Source: Deinococcus aquaedulcis (GTDB lineage: Bacteria > Deinococcota > Deinococci > Deinococcales > Deinococcaceae). Taken from it: a stretch of 64,000 nucleotides of DNA. The notes under the pieces are model-generated. The model was not told the origin of the DNA. It saw nothing but the letters and a program-made list of their open reading frames with translations, and ran no database searches. Shown in pieces: positions 10,403-21,715 of this stretch (positions are counted from its first letter, which is position 1; each line of letters begins with the position of its first letter). The stretch covers positions 62,001 to 126,000 of the forward strand of contig NZ_JAHRBL010000009.1 in the NCBI RefSeq assembly GCF_019693445.1, in the 5' to 3' direction. The translations under genes were made by a program, and so were the position numbers.

Positions 10403-13357
10403 ATGCCCCCGGCTTCTCCGCCCCTGCATGCCAGGGCGGCCATCCCCAAGGCGCTACCGCATGAAGTGGTGCGGCAGGCGGCGCTGGAACGGCTGTCCCA
10501 GGTCCATACCCCCTGCACCGTACTGCTGGCCGCGAGCGGGTACGGCAAATCCACACTGCTGGCCCAGTACGCGCGCAGCACCCGGCGGCGGGTGGCCTGG
10601 CTGACCGCCAGCACCGGCGACTGTGAGGTCCAGCAGCTGATGCAGAGCCTCAACCGGGCCTTCGCGGGCCGCAGCAGCGTGGAGGTGCCGGCGGCTTACT
10701 GCGCGTCGCTGGACGGCTTTGCTCAGGAACTTGTGCGGCAGTGGGGCCAGGAAGACCTGCTGGACCTGATTATTGACCACGCCGAGCGCATCAGCGGGCT
10801 GCACGGGGCCTTTTTGGCCAGTGTGGTGGACATGATGCCCGAGGGCCACCGCTTGATTCTGGCGGGCTACGACCTGCACGGCTTTCCGCTGGCACGCCTG
10901 AGTGCAGCGGGGCAGGTGGACGTGCTAACCCAGGCGCAGCTGCGGTTTTCCCCCGAAGAAACAGCGCGTTACATGGAGGCCCGGGACTGTCCGGAACTGG
11001 CGGCGCCGCTGCAGCAGGCCACCGATGGCTGGCCGGTGGGACTGGCTCTGGGTGTTCTGGACCCTGGGCGCCATGTCGACGCCGACGATCTGCTGCGTGA
11101 CGTGCTGGCAACCCTGCCCCCACCAATTCAGGTGGCGCTGCCCGATCTGGCGCTGCTAGAGGAATGGAACGAGGCGAGTCCTGGTGGGCTGGGGGTGGCG
11201 ATGCCCGACCACTGGCTGGTCACTGTGCGCGGGGCGGGCCTGCCCCTGACACCACTGGGGCGTGGCCTGTACCGGCCTCATGGCCTGCTCCTGGGCCTGC
11301 TGCGCCGGCAGCTGGAGCGCGATCCGGCCCGGGCCCGCACCCGCTATACCCAGGCTGCCCAGCAAGCCATGCGGGCGGGTGACCTGCTCAGTGCGGCGCG
11401 CTTTGCCGCTCTGGCCGGTGATGAAACGCTGCTGGAACATGCCGCTGCCCGCCTGTTTCCCACGCTGCGCTCCAACCTGGAATTCGCCTTGCTGACCGAA
11501 ACGACGGCGCTGCACCCAGGCACTCCCCCACTGTGGTGGCAGGAATACGCTGCGATTGCCCGCATTGAAACCGGAGAAGTGGCCGCTGGGCTTCAGGATT
11601 TGCATGCGTTGCAGCGCGCTGGACAGCTTGGCGCGCTGGGGTACGCGGCGCTGTCGCTGCAAGCGGCGCGCGCTGGCGATCTGGATGCCCAACTGCGCTA
11701 CGCCGAGGAAGGCCTGAACCACCCCGACGCCCACCTGCACCCCCATCTGAATCTGCAAAAAGCTTCGGCTCTGATTTCTCTGGGGCGGCTGGAAGAGGGC
11801 CTGAGCGTGACGGGCCACCTGGTGGCCGAGGCGCGGCGCCGCGCCGCCCCGCTGGACGAAGCCAACAGCCTGAACTATCACCAGTACGCCCTGCAAATGC
11901 TGCGGCGCTGGGATGAGCAGGAAACGGCACTAGAGCGCGCCCGGACGTTGTTCCACGACAACGGGCGTCCGGCCAGCGCCCTGCAGATTGACACCAAGCG
12001 CATTGATACCCAGTTGCTCCAGGGACGGCTGGAAGAAGCCGAGGCCCTGCTGCGGCAGTCGCTGGCGCAGGCCGAGCGCAGTCAGCCGGTTCATCTGCCT
12101 GCCCTGTACCAGTCGCGCGCACGCCTGTTGATGGCGCGCGGACAGTGGCCAGAAGCGGCCCAGGCGTTGCAGGCGGCACAGCAGGTGGTGGAGCGGCAGG
12201 GTCTGCATGTGATGCGGCCCTTCTTGCACTTCAATACCTTCGACCTGTATGCCGCTCAGGGCGAAACGGCGCTGGCCGAGGCGCACTATCAGCAGGGGCT
12301 GGACACCGCGACCCTGCCCATGTTCCGTGAGCGACTGACGCCGCTGTACACCGGTCTGCGCGCGTTCGATCAGGGTGATGACGTGGCCGCCCGCCGGGCG
12401 CTGACCCACATGGCCGAATCGGGTGTGGACCGGGCCCACGTGTTGCGCGCCCACCTGTTGCTGCTGGCGCTGGATGCCAGGGCAGGCCGGCTGAATCCTG
12501 CGCAGCTGGAAGCGTTGGTCCCCGCCCTGCGCGGCGTTGATCTTCAGGTGCTGTGCGCGGCTGATCAGGTTCGGCTCCGCCCGCTGATGGCCCGGCTGGG
12601 CACCCAGAATGCTCATTTCCTGCGCGGCATGGAGCAGGTGCCAGTCCTGCCCCAGCAGCCAACCTTTGAACTGCATGTGGGGCGGTATATCGAGTGCCGT
12701 CTGGAAGGACGGGTGCTGAAGTTGCCGCTGGCTAAATCGGGCGAACTGCTGGTCTGGCTGCTCTGGCACGGCAGCGGCACCCTCAACGAATTGCGGAGCG
12801 ATCTCTGGGACGGCTCACGCGATCCCCGGCACCACGAATACTTCCGGGTGGTGGTGCGGCGCCTGCGCGCGCTGTTCAGGGAAGCCGCGCCCCTGGAGGT
12901 AGATCCGCTGCCCTACCTGCATGGGCGCTACCAGTTGCATCCCGATCTGCCGATCACCTGCAACCTCCTGGAAGCCCGGGAACAGGCGCGCAACGGCCAG
13001 TGCCGGGCGCTGCTGATCCTGCGCCCGCAGGACCTGCTGAGCGATGTGGACGCAGACTGGGCGCAGCAGATTCGCGACACCCTGAGCCAGGAGCAGGTGC
13101 AGACGCTGGGCACCGTGGAAAGCACCGTGGCTCAGCAGGACCCAGCCCAGGCCATCGCGGTGTTGCGCGAGGCTGTGAGGGTGCACCACGACCAGGAAGC
13201 CTTCCACCTGAGCCTGATTCGCGTGCTGACCCGCTGGCAACCCGATCAGGCGCCGGCAGCGTATCAGGCGTACGCCCAGATGCTGGACCAGCAATTTGGG
13301 ACAGCGCCGGACCCCACCCTGCGCCGGGAACTTCAAGACCTGGGCCTGCGCGTGTAG
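10403..13357 (+). CDS. P-loop/TPR/BTAD transcriptional regulator (SARP-like)
   Basis: A 984-residue regulator. The N-terminal ATPase has a Walker A loop AASGYGKST (43-51) of the MalT/LuxR type and a Walker B-like LLDLIIDHAERI. The middle (about 330-740) is helical TPR-type repeats. The C-terminus (about 750-984) has a winged-helix segment (VWLLWHGSGTLNELRSDLWD then FRVVVRRLRALFRE) and a bacterial transcriptional activation domain ending in HHDQEAFHLSLIRVL and AAYQAYAQMLDQQFG. In SARP proteins the same winged helix plus BTAD sits at the N-terminus, so the order here is reversed. It is divergent from the precursor gene and is its likely activator; a ligand for the TPR part is unknown. Confidence 0.9.
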   Translation: MPPASPPLHARAAIPKALPHEVVRQAALERLSQVHTPCTVLLAASGYGKSTLLAQYARSTRRRVAWLTASTGDCEVQQLMQSLNRAFAGRSSVEVPAAYCASLDGFAQELVRQWGQEDLLDLIIDHAERISGLHGAFLASVVDMMPEGHRLILAGYDLHGFPLARLSAAGQVDVLTQAQLRFSPEETARYMEARDCPELAAPLQQATDGWPVGLALGVLDPGRHVDADDLLRDVLATLPPPIQVALPDLALLEEWNEASPGGLGVAMPDHWLVTVRGAGLPLTPLGRGLYRPHGLLLGLLRRQLERDPARARTRYTQAAQQAMRAGDLLSAARFAALAGDETLLEHAAARLFPTLRSNLEFALLTETTALHPGTPPLWWQEYAAIARIETGEVAAGLQDLHALQRAGQLGALGYAALSLQAARAGDLDAQLRYAEEGLNHPDAHLHPHLNLQKASALISLGRLEEGLSVTGHLVAEARRRAAPLDEANSLNYHQYALQMLRRWDEQETALERARTLFHDNGRPASALQIDTKRIDTQLLQGRLEEAEALLRQSLAQAERSQPVHLPALYQSRARLLMARGQWPEAAQALQAAQQVVERQGLHVMRPFLHFNTFDLYAAQGETALAEAHYQQGLDTATLPMFRERLTPLYTGLRAFDQGDDVAARRALTHMAESGVDRAHVLRAHLLLLALDARAGRLNPAQLEALVPALRGVDLQVLCAADQVRLRPLMARLGTQNAHFLRGMEQVPVLPQQPTFELHVGRYIECRLEGRVLKLPLAKSGELLVWLLWHGSGTLNELRSDLWDGSRDPRHHEYFRVVVRRLRALFREAAPLEVDPLPYLHGRYQLHPDLPITCNLLEAREQARNGQCRALLILRPQDLLSDVDADWAQQIRDTLSQEQVQTLGTVESTVAQQDPAQAIAVLREAVRVHHDQEAFHLSLIRVLTRWQPDQAPAAYQAYAQMLDQQFGTAPDPTLRRELQDLGLRV

Positions 13358-13471
13358 GGCGGCGCGTGCAGTCAGGCCCGGTCGGCACCCTGGGACACCC
13401 GCTCTGTCCCAGCTCATTCCCACCCCCCGATCTACCGTAGGGGCATCAAATTCACCCCAAGGAGATCCACC

Positions 13472-13648
13472 ATGCGCCACATCAAAGCCGTTCTGATGCT
13501 CTGCGTTCTCGCCGGTTTCTGCGCGCCCACCGTTGCGGCTCCTGCCTCGGCGCCCCAGGCCAACACAGTGGAGGATCTGATGCCGTCCTGGCCCCCGATT
13601 GGCTGGCCTCCTGTAGGCGGCGTGGATACGGTGGACCAGACACGATGA
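13472..13648 (+). CDS. Small secreted peptide, candidate signalling peptide
   Basis: A 58-residue peptide, too short for routine gene calling. It has a signal peptide (charged RHIK start, hydrophobic core VLMLCVLAGF, AXA-type cleavage site near PASAPQA) and a mature part of about 30 residues with a tryptophan/proline motif, SWPPIGWPPVGG. AAGGAGAT precedes ATG 13472. Its stop overlaps the start of the next gene by ATGA. It follows the TPR regulator on the same strand, an arrangement seen for secreted peptides that act on TPR receptors (Rap/Phr, PlcR/PapR). That role is an inference. Confidence 0.75.
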   Translation: MRHIKAVLMLCVLAGFCAPTVAAPASAPQANTVEDLMPSWPPIGWPPVGGVDTVDQTR

Positions 13649-13956
13649 CGGCGGCGATGCTGCTGGATATCCGGCGCGCCAGCTTCCTGATTCGCAGCAG
13701 CATCGAAGCAGTGCAGCGGGAACAGAGCCTGCACCTGGGCGCCCTGCTGCAGACACTGCACTGCACCGAGAACCTCAGCGAAGCGTTGAGTGCGCTGCAC
13801 ACCTTGCAATACACCTTGCGGCAGTACCCCGATGACCGCTTTATCGTGGCTCAGAGCCACCTGGAGGTGCTGGCCGAAGCCCTTCGCGTGGCCCAGGATG
13901 ACGCGCGCCAGAGCCCTGAGCTTCTCCAGCAGCTCCTCCTGAAGAAGGGGATTTGA
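13645..13956 (+). CDS. Small helical protein coupled to the secreted peptide gene
   Basis: A 103-residue protein, probably all helical (ASFLIRSSIEAVQREQSL, LGALLQTLHCTENLSEAL, LEVLAEALRVAQDD). It has no signal peptide or membrane segment and I recognise no family. Its start overlaps the stop of the peptide gene by 4 nt, so the two are translated together. It may assist, bind or modify the peptide, or be part of the regulator module; nothing in the sequence decides this. A hairpin repeat follows at 14021. Confidence 0.75.
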   Translation: MTAAMLLDIRRASFLIRSSIEAVQREQSLHLGALLQTLHCTENLSEALSALHTLQYTLRQYPDDRFIVAQSHLEVLAEALRVAQDDARQSPELLQQLLLKKGI

Positions 13957-14020
13957 GTGCAGGGACGTTCAGGACGCCCAAAACCGGTGGCTCGATGCTG
14001 CCGGTCGGCCACCTGAGGAC

Positions 14021-14058
14021 AGGCCATGAGCCCCGGGTCTCCCCACGGCTCATGGCCT
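14021..14058. repeat. Hairpin repeat, copy 2, at right end of lanthipeptide island
   Basis: AGGCCATGAGCC (14021-14032) and GGCTCATGGCCT (14047-14058) form a 12-bp stem. The loop CCGGGTCTCCCCAC is one nucleotide shorter than the loop of copy 1 at 5356-5391 and otherwise almost the same. Confidence 0.75.
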
Positions 14059-14212
14059 TTGGCTTCTTGCCCTGAGACGGACTGCCGTCCATCTCTGCAC
14101 CATTCAGGAAAGGGCTGGGTGATCTCTACCATCGGCGCCTCTCGGCTCCGTCTTCCGGACGTCCGTTCCCTTGCCTTCTCTGCTGTGCAAGGCTGCGAGT
14201 CCTTCCGGCCGA

Positions 14213-14242
14213 AACAAGCCCGTTACGCGTGACGGGCTTGTT
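14213..14242 (-). terminator. Terminator of the beta-propeller gene
   Basis: AACAAGCCCGT (14213-14223) pairs perfectly with ACGGGCTTGTT (14232-14242) over an 8-nt loop, 12 nt beyond the stop of the gene at 14254. Confidence 0.75.
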
Positions 14243-14253
14243 CGGAAGCCGCA

Positions 14254-16041
14254 TTACCGCTTGACCGTGTACACCGTGGCGCTGCCGCTCTGGCCCAGCA
14301 GGCCCGAGCCCACCAGCAGTTCGGTGCCGCCGGCGTTCCACACCAGCAGCGAGGTCTGCATGCCAAAGGCGCCGGTGCGCGTCAGCAGGGCGCCAGTGGC
14401 GGTGTCGTACAGCTGCAGGGCGTTTTGCGCGTCGCTGGTCAGCACGGCCAGCAGCTTGCCGTCGGGGCTGAAGCGCAGGGCGCGCACGGCCCTGGTGGCG
14501 ACCAGGGTTTTAAAGGCGGTGGTGGCGCCGGGCTTGATCAGGGCAATGCGGTCATCCTTCTCGGTGCCGTACAGCACGGCCAGGGTGCCGCCGGGGCTCT
14601 GCTGCAGGTCATAGACCTCCGCGTCGGCGGGCAGCTTGAAGACTGGCGTGCGCTTTTTGGTGGCCAGATCGTAGCGGAAAGGATCGCCCTCGTGCGGGGT
14701 GATGATCAGGCCCTTGCCGTCCAGGGTGGGCACGGCGCCGTGGATGTCTTCCACCTTCAGCTGCGACTCGGTGACCTTGCCCAGCAGCTTGCCGCTGCGG
14801 CCGTCCAGCAGCGCCGCGCCGTAATAGCCGCTCACTGCCGCCAGCTGGCCGCCCGGCGAGGTGCGCAGCGTTTCGTACTCGGCGTCCTCGTCCAGGGTCT
14901 CCAGCCGCGTGATCTTACCCGCGCGGTACACGTTGACCGTGACACCCCCCAGGGTCCACACGCTGTCCCCAGCCGCCTCGGCCGACCAGATGGTGCGGGC
15001 GCCCACGTTCAGCGCCGTGCCCGTCTTCAGGTTGATGAACTCATTCACCCCGGCGTGCGGCACGCCCCCCACGAAGGCGCCCACCAGCGTGTTGCTGGAC
15101 GGCAGGGTCACCTGGGGGCGCGCCGGGGCGCCCAGGTTGGCGGTGCTCAGGCGGCCCACGCTGCGGCCCAGCGACAGCACCGTGCCGTCGGGGCCGGCCA
15201 CCAGGGGCCCGGCGGCATCGAACTCCAGGGGGTCACCAACGGTCTCGCCGCTCTGGGCGTCGTACAGCTGGCCTTCGCCGTACAGGGCATACACGAACTG
15301 CTGCGGGTTCAGGAACACCACGCTGCCACGCGCCGAGAGGTCCTCGCCGCCTTCCAGCGCGGTGGCCGCCTGCCCGGCGCGCAGCAGCAGAGCCTGTTCG
15401 TCCAGCCGGACCACCGCCGTCTCGCCGCCGGGGGCAAAAGTGGCCGCCACCTCGTAGGGCTCGCCCTCCACCGGGGCCTTGGCCAGCACCTCGCCGCTGG
15501 TCAGGCGCACCAGTTCCACCTGATCCTCGTACAGGGCCACCAGCAGGGTGCCGTCGGGGCTCACGGCGATGTCGTACAGGTCGCCGTCGCCCAGCACCGA
15601 CTGGCGCTGCCCGCTGGCGATGGTCACCCGGTACAGGGTGCCGTCGTCCAGCACCAGCAGGTTGCCCTGAGCGTCAAAGCCCAGCCGGGTGTCGTAGGTG
15701 CTCTGGCCGCTGCGCACCTCGCGGCCGGTGGCCGTGTCCCACACCGACCAGCGGCGGCGCGTCATGGCGGCCACCCGCGCGCCGTCGGGGCTGGCCACCA
15801 GTCCGGTCACCTCGTCTTGCAGGGTGTACCAGCTGCGCACGGTCTTGAGGTTCTGGTCCAGAATCAGCACCCCGTTATCGGCGTTCACGGCCACCTGCCC
15901 GCCGGGCAGAAAGGCGGCCACGCGGCTGTTGGCCCCGGGCACGGTGTACACCTTGGGGTCCGAGAGGCTCAGGGCGCTGGCGGCGCTGCCCAGCGTCAGG
16001 GCGAGGCCCAGCAGGGCAGCAAACGGGGTCTTGGGCGTCAT
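14254..16041 (-). CDS. Secreted beta-propeller (WD40/YVTN-like) protein
   Basis: A 595-residue protein beginning MTPKTPFAALLGLALTLG, a clear signal peptide ending near SAASA. The rest is a series of about 40-residue beta repeats typical of propeller blades, for example GLVASPDGARVAAMTRRRWSVWDTATG and ALRFSPDGKLLAVLTSDAQNALQLYDTATG. These blades resemble WD40 or PQQ/YVTN repeats and usually mediate binding. The start at 16041, rather than 25 residues upstream, is supported by the signal peptide and by TACAGT 7 nt before the ATG. Function unknown. Confidence 0.85.
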   Translation of the reverse strand: MTPKTPFAALLGLALTLGSAASALSLSDPKVYTVPGANSRVAAFLPGGQVAVNADNGVLILDQNLKTVRSWYTLQDEVTGLVASPDGARVAAMTRRRWSVWDTATGREVRSGQSTYDTRLGFDAQGNLLVLDDGTLYRVTIASGQRQSVLGDGDLYDIAVSPDGTLLVALYEDQVELVRLTSGEVLAKAPVEGEPYEVAATFAPGGETAVVRLDEQALLLRAGQAATALEGGEDLSARGSVVFLNPQQFVYALYGEGQLYDAQSGETVGDPLEFDAAGPLVAGPDGTVLSLGRSVGRLSTANLGAPARPQVTLPSSNTLVGAFVGGVPHAGVNEFINLKTGTALNVGARTIWSAEAAGDSVWTLGGVTVNVYRAGKITRLETLDEDAEYETLRTSPGGQLAAVSGYYGAALLDGRSGKLLGKVTESQLKVEDIHGAVPTLDGKGLIITPHEGDPFRYDLATKKRTPVFKLPADAEVYDLQQSPGGTLAVLYGTEKDDRIALIKPGATTAFKTLVATRAVRALRFSPDGKLLAVLTSDAQNALQLYDTATGALLTRTGAFGMQTSLLVWNAGGTELLVGSGLLGQSGSATVYTVKR

Positions 16042-16048
16042 CAGGGCC

Positions 16049-16054
16049 ACTGTA
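16049..16054 (-). promoter_or_regulatory. -10 box TACAGT, leaderless propeller gene
   Basis: TACAGT on the minus strand lies 7 nt before ATG 16041; it decides this start over the upstream in-frame ATG at 16116. Confidence 0.65.
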
Positions 16055-16133
16055 CAGGGGCGGCGACGGGCCCGTGTGCTGGCTTGCGGGGCCCCCCTCT
16101 GGGGGCGCAGGGGCAAAGACCCAACGAAAAGAC

Positions 16134-16163
16134 TCAGCGACCAGGGAGCAGGGCCTGGTCGCT
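16134..16163 (-). terminator. Terminator of glnS
   Basis: CAGCGACCAGG (16134-16144) pairs with CCTGGTCGCTG (16153-16163). On the minus strand the 11-bp stem is followed by AGTCTTTTC. Confidence 0.75.
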
Positions 16164-16190
16164 GGGTGGGGTGCGGTCTGGCGTGCCGGC

Positions 16191-18659
<2,469 letters not shown>

Positions 18660-18666
18660 ACCCCGT

Positions 18667-18672
18667 AGGATA
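18667..18672 (-). promoter_or_regulatory. -10 box TATCCT, leaderless glnS
   Basis: TATCCT on the minus strand lies 7 nt before ATG 18659 with no ribosome binding site. Confidence 0.65.
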
Positions 18673-19111
18673 GCGGCCCCCAGGTGGAGGGTTTCGCACC
18701 GGGCGCGGAAATCTCTCGGCACGCCACTGAACCGTGGCCAGAGGAGGAGCGAGGTCCTCTTGCTTGCTCCCCGCTCTACTGCGCCGCTGTTTCAGGCCGC
18801 GCGGTTGACCTTCAGATCAACCGCGCGCGATTCATACGGATTCCGGATCATCCGTTGCAGCCCTTCCACTTCGGTACACCCACAGGGGCAACCCGGTGCC
18901 TCCACGCCTCTCTGCGAGCCCCTCCGGTCGGGTTCATCCGTTCTTCCAGCACTGATGAACCGGAAGCCTGACCAGAGCGGCGGCCAGTTCTCCCCTGGGA
19001 TCCGCAAGCGGCCCCTCAACTCCACTTCCGCCGCTGTCTCCGACAGGCACTCACTTCGTTCGCCCCAGAGACCTTGCGGGGGTCTGCCCTCAAGGTCTCC
19101 GGGTTCTGTGG
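18673..19111. other. Repeat-rich gap between glnS and the TPR lipoprotein-like gene
   Basis: About 440 bp without a gene. It contains a perfect hairpin GCGCGGTTGA/TCAACCGCGC (18799-18826), a second stem GGTTCATC/GATGAACC (about 18930-18960) and, at 19017-19067, a sequence repeated in inverted orientation inside the N-terminal region of the M48 gene. The density of stems without coding is typical of small noncoding repeats in Deinococcus genomes. Confidence 0.55.
19017..19067 (+). repeat. Dispersed intergenic repeat, copy 1
   Basis: CAACTCCACTTCCGCCGCTG followed by TCTC, and ACTCACTTCGTTCGCCCCA, recur in reverse orientation at 47060-47110 with one mismatch in each block and a slightly different linker. 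The element is otherwise of unknown extent. Confidence 0.65.
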
Positions 19112-19780
19112 TCACTTCAGAGTGCCCAGCGCCTGCCGGGCCTGGGCCTGCACGTCGTGGTCCAGGGCGCTGTCGGCGTTCAGGGCGGCAGCGCGCGCCA
19201 GCACCGCGCGGGCCTGGGGGTCGCGCAGCAGGGCCAGGGCCAGCCCCGCGTGGGCCTGCACGAACACGGTGTCCGGGGCGGCGCGCGCCGCGCCCAGCGC
19301 CAGGGTGCGGGCGCGCTCTGGGTTGCCGCCGCTGAACATGCGCGCCCGCGCCCAGGCCCCGGCGTGCCACTCGGCCAGCACCGCCTGCAGGTCGGGGCGG
19401 CCGGGGGCCAGCGCCAGGGCGCGGTCCAGGGCGGCTCGGGCCTCGTGGGCGGTTTTCAGGGCGCCCAGGGTGTAGCCCCCGGCGCGCGCCTGCAGCCCCA
19501 GGGCGCTGCCCAGGGCCAGGGCGGCGTCGGCGTTGTGGGGCTGCTCGCGGCTGGCCTGCCGCCCACTTTCCACGGCCCGCGTCACCCAGAGCGTGCCCCC
19601 GGCCCGGTACTCGGCCTGCGCGGCGGCGGCGCGGCTGGCCGTCAGCGGATCGTCGGCCGCACGCGCCGCGTCGTAGGCGCGGGCGTACTCGCCGCTCAGT
19701 AGCAGTCCCGGCGCCCCTGCCACCACCTGGGCCCCCGCCAGAGAAACCATCAGAACAGCTGCCAATGCGCCGCGCTTCAC
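19112..19780 (-). CDS. Secreted TPR-type protein
   Basis: A 222-residue protein starting at GTG 19780 (MKRGALAAVLMVSLAGAQVV), a signal peptide. TAGGGT lies 7 nt upstream and favours this start over a GTG three codons earlier. The body is alanine-rich helical repeats such as ARAALDRALALAPGRPDLQAVLAEWHAGAW and RTLALGAARAAPDTVFVQAHAGLALALL, which are TPR-like. It is probably exported and involved in protein interaction at the envelope. No partner is evident from the neighbours. Confidence 0.8.
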   Translation of the reverse strand: MKRGALAAVLMVSLAGAQVVAGAPGLLLSGEYARAYDAARAADDPLTASRAAAAQAEYRAGGTLWVTRAVESGRQASREQPHNADAALALGSALGLQARAGGYTLGALKTAHEARAALDRALALAPGRPDLQAVLAEWHAGAWARARMFSGGNPERARTLALGAARAAPDTVFVQAHAGLALALLRDPQARAVLARAAALNADSALDHDVQAQARQALGTLK

Positions 19781-19787
19781 GGGCCCC

Positions 19788-19793
19788 ACCCTA
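19788..19793 (-). promoter_or_regulatory. -10 box TAGGGT, leaderless secreted TPR gene
   Basis: TAGGGT on the minus strand lies 7 nt before GTG 19780. Confidence 0.5.
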
Positions 19794-19836
19794 GCGGGCG
19801 GACGTGAAGCGCGGCTGATGGTGGCGTGGGGCGGGC

Positions 19837-20298
19837 TCAGGCGGCGGGCTGCTCGGTGGGGGTGTCGGCCTCGGCGCCCCGGCGGCCCCGGGCCGGGCGC
19901 TCGCCCGCAGGCTCGGTGGGCGCGCCCGTAATACGGCTCAGGGTGGCTTCAAAGGCACGCAGGGCGTCGCTCTCGCCCAGTTCGGCCACGGCGCGGGCGT
20001 TCAGGGCGCCCAGTTCCTCGCGGGTCACGGCGTATTCGGGGGCTTCGTGCCCTTTCAGGCCCTGCAACACGCGGTAGGCGGTGGTGGCCTCAATGGTGGC
20101 GCCCTTGGCGGTGGTCACCTGGGCGTCACTGTGCATCTCAGCGCCGATCAGGGTGATGCTCGCGGGGCTGATCAGGGTCACGCGGTCGCCGCGCTCTTCC
20201 ATGTGGGCGGCGAGTTGCAGCAGGCCGCGCAGGTCGAGCATGCGGTGAAACAGCTCCAGGTGGGCCAGCATGGCTCCGGCTTTTTTCAGGGTGTCCAT
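19837..20298 (-). CDS. Conserved hypothetical protein under a palindromic operator
   Basis: A 153-residue soluble protein I do not recognise. The first 125 residues look folded (MLAHLELFHRMLDLRGLLQL, DRVTLISPASITLIGAEMHS, EYAVTREELGALNARAVAEL); the tail of about 28 residues is Pro/Glu/Arg-rich and probably disordered. The promoter is the best consensus for a protein gene in the window: TTGACA, 16 bp, AATAAT, then 6 nt to ATG 20298. A perfect 9-bp inverted repeat fills the spacer, so the gene is probably repressed by a dimeric factor. Confidence 0.8.
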   Translation of the reverse strand: MDTLKKAGAMLAHLELFHRMLDLRGLLQLAAHMEERGDRVTLISPASITLIGAEMHSDAQVTTAKGATIEATTAYRVLQGLKGHEAPEYAVTREELGALNARAVAELGESDALRAFEATLSRITGAPTEPAGERPARGRRGAEADTPTEQPAA

Positions 20299-20304
20299 AG
20301 CTGC

Positions 20305-20332
20305 ATTATTCTGCCCTGGGCAGAATTGTCAA
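20305..20332 (-). promoter_or_regulatory. Consensus promoter with operator in the spacer
   Basis: On the minus strand TTGACA (20332-20327), 16-bp spacer, AATAAT (20310-20305). The spacer is covered by ATTCTGCCC, one base, GGGCAGAAT (20308-20326), a perfect 9-bp palindrome that would compete with RNA polymerase. Confidence 0.75.
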
Positions 20333-20406
20333 GGTCTATTACGAGAGTATGAAGATCCCTCTGCACACAAACGGGGCCCGGAGGCCCCATCTGCACGCGG
20401 TGGTTC

Positions 20407-21594
20407 TCAGTTTTGGACGGTGCTGCGCCCCGCCAGCGTGAGCTTGACCTCCAGCGGCTTGCCGTCGCGCAGCACGCTCAGGGTGATGGTGTCGCCGGGC
20501 TTGTAGGCCCGCACGGCAAACTGAAACTCGCTGAAATTCACAATGCGCTTGCCGTTCACGGCGGTCACGATGTCACCCGAGACGCGTTCGGCGTCAGCAT
20601 TCAGCACCAGGGGCCGCAGGCCGGCCTGCGCAGCCGGGCTGCCAGGGCTCACACTGGTGAAAAAGGCGCCGGGGGTGTCTCCCAGCTTCAGCAGCGGCGC
20701 CAGTTCGCGGAAACCCTCTGCGGGCAGGAAGAACAGATTCGAAAAGGGACCACCCAGGAAAATGCCGATGACCGGGGCGTCCAGCTTGGCGCCCGCTTTC
20801 AGCTGCGCCAGCCGGGGGTCGGTGGCCGTTACCGGCACCGCGTAGGACTGCGGCTGGCGCGACTGCGGGCGGAGGCTGATGTAGCTCACGATGCCGGTCA
20901 GTTCGCCCCGGGCGTTCACCACCGGGCCGCCGCTGTCGCCGGGCACCAGCGGCGCATTCAGTTCCAGGGTGCCGGGCGGAAAGTCCGCGCGCCCCGCATC
21001 TGAATCCAGGCCGGTCAGGCGGCCCACCTTGGTCTTCAGGAACGCGCCGTTCCCGTTGCCAATCGCCAGGGCAATGTCGCCCACCGCCGGGCGCGCGGCG
21101 GCGAGGCGCAGGTACGGTGTGCCCGCCGGGACTGAGACCCGCAGCAGCGCCAGATCGTCCTGATCGTTGTAGCCCACCACCTGGGCCACGTAGCGCGTGC
21201 GGTCTTCGGTCTGCACGCTCAGAACCGTGGCGCCCTGAATCACGTGATAGGCCGTGAGCACCAGACCGTCAGGCGAAATCAGCACGCCTGTGCCCACGCC
21301 GTCGCGGCTGGTACACGTGGGGGTAGAGCACTGTTCTACACGCACGGTAGCGGGGCGCACCTTGGCCACCAGCCCCTGCAGGGTGGCCTGCTCCTGCGTG
21401 GTCAGGGGCGAGGCAGGCGCCAGCGTGCGCACGCGGCGGTCCTGAACACTTTGCGCCTGAGCATTTGGCGTTGGGGCCGAGGTGGGGTTCTGGGGCGAGG
21501 CACTCTGCTGGGCGCCGCCTGCCGACAGCAGGGCAGAGAGCAGGGCCACAAGGAAAGGGCGGACAGCGCCGCCCGCAGCTGACCTGAGGTTCAT
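20407..21594 (-). CDS. HtrA/DegP-like serine protease with PDZ domain
   Basis: A 395-residue exported protease. The start at 21594 gives a signal peptide ([18 protein letters not shown]); the frame extends 25 residues upstream without one. The trypsin-like triad is His117 ([11 protein letters not shown]), Asp147 (QDDLALLRV) and Ser221 ([11 protein letters not shown]). A PDZ domain follows about residues 270-390 with [12 protein letters not shown] and [23 protein letters not shown]. Such enzymes degrade misfolded envelope proteins. The two cysteines in CSTPTCTS near residue 92 are unusual and could form a disulfide. Confidence 0.92.
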   Translation of the reverse strand: MNLRSAAGGAVRPFLVALLSALLSAGGAQQSASPQNPTSAPTPNAQAQSVQDRRVRTLAPASPLTTQEQATLQGLVAKVRPATVRVEQCSTPTCTSRDGVGTGVLISPDGLVLTAYHVIQGATVLSVQTEDRTRYVAQVVGYNDQDDLALLRVSVPAGTPYLRLAAARPAVGDIALAIGNGNGAFLKTKVGRLTGLDSDAGRADFPPGTLELNAPLVPGDSGGPVVNARGELTGIVSYISLRPQSRQPQSYAVPVTATDPRLAQLKAGAKLDAPVIGIFLGGPFSNLFFLPAEGFRELAPLLKLGDTPGAFFTSVSPGSPAAQAGLRPLVLNADAERVSGDIVTAVNGKRIVNFSEFQFAVRAYKPGDTITLSVLRDGKPLEVKLTLAGRSTVQN

Positions 21595-21715
21595 GGCGCA
21601 TTGTCGGTCAGCGGCGGCCGGCATGCTGTGGCCAACATTTCTATGTGACTTGGGGCAGATTTCATGCAAATGACAGCCTTTTTCATGATAGGGCGGTGTG
21701 CCCGGCGGCGCATGG

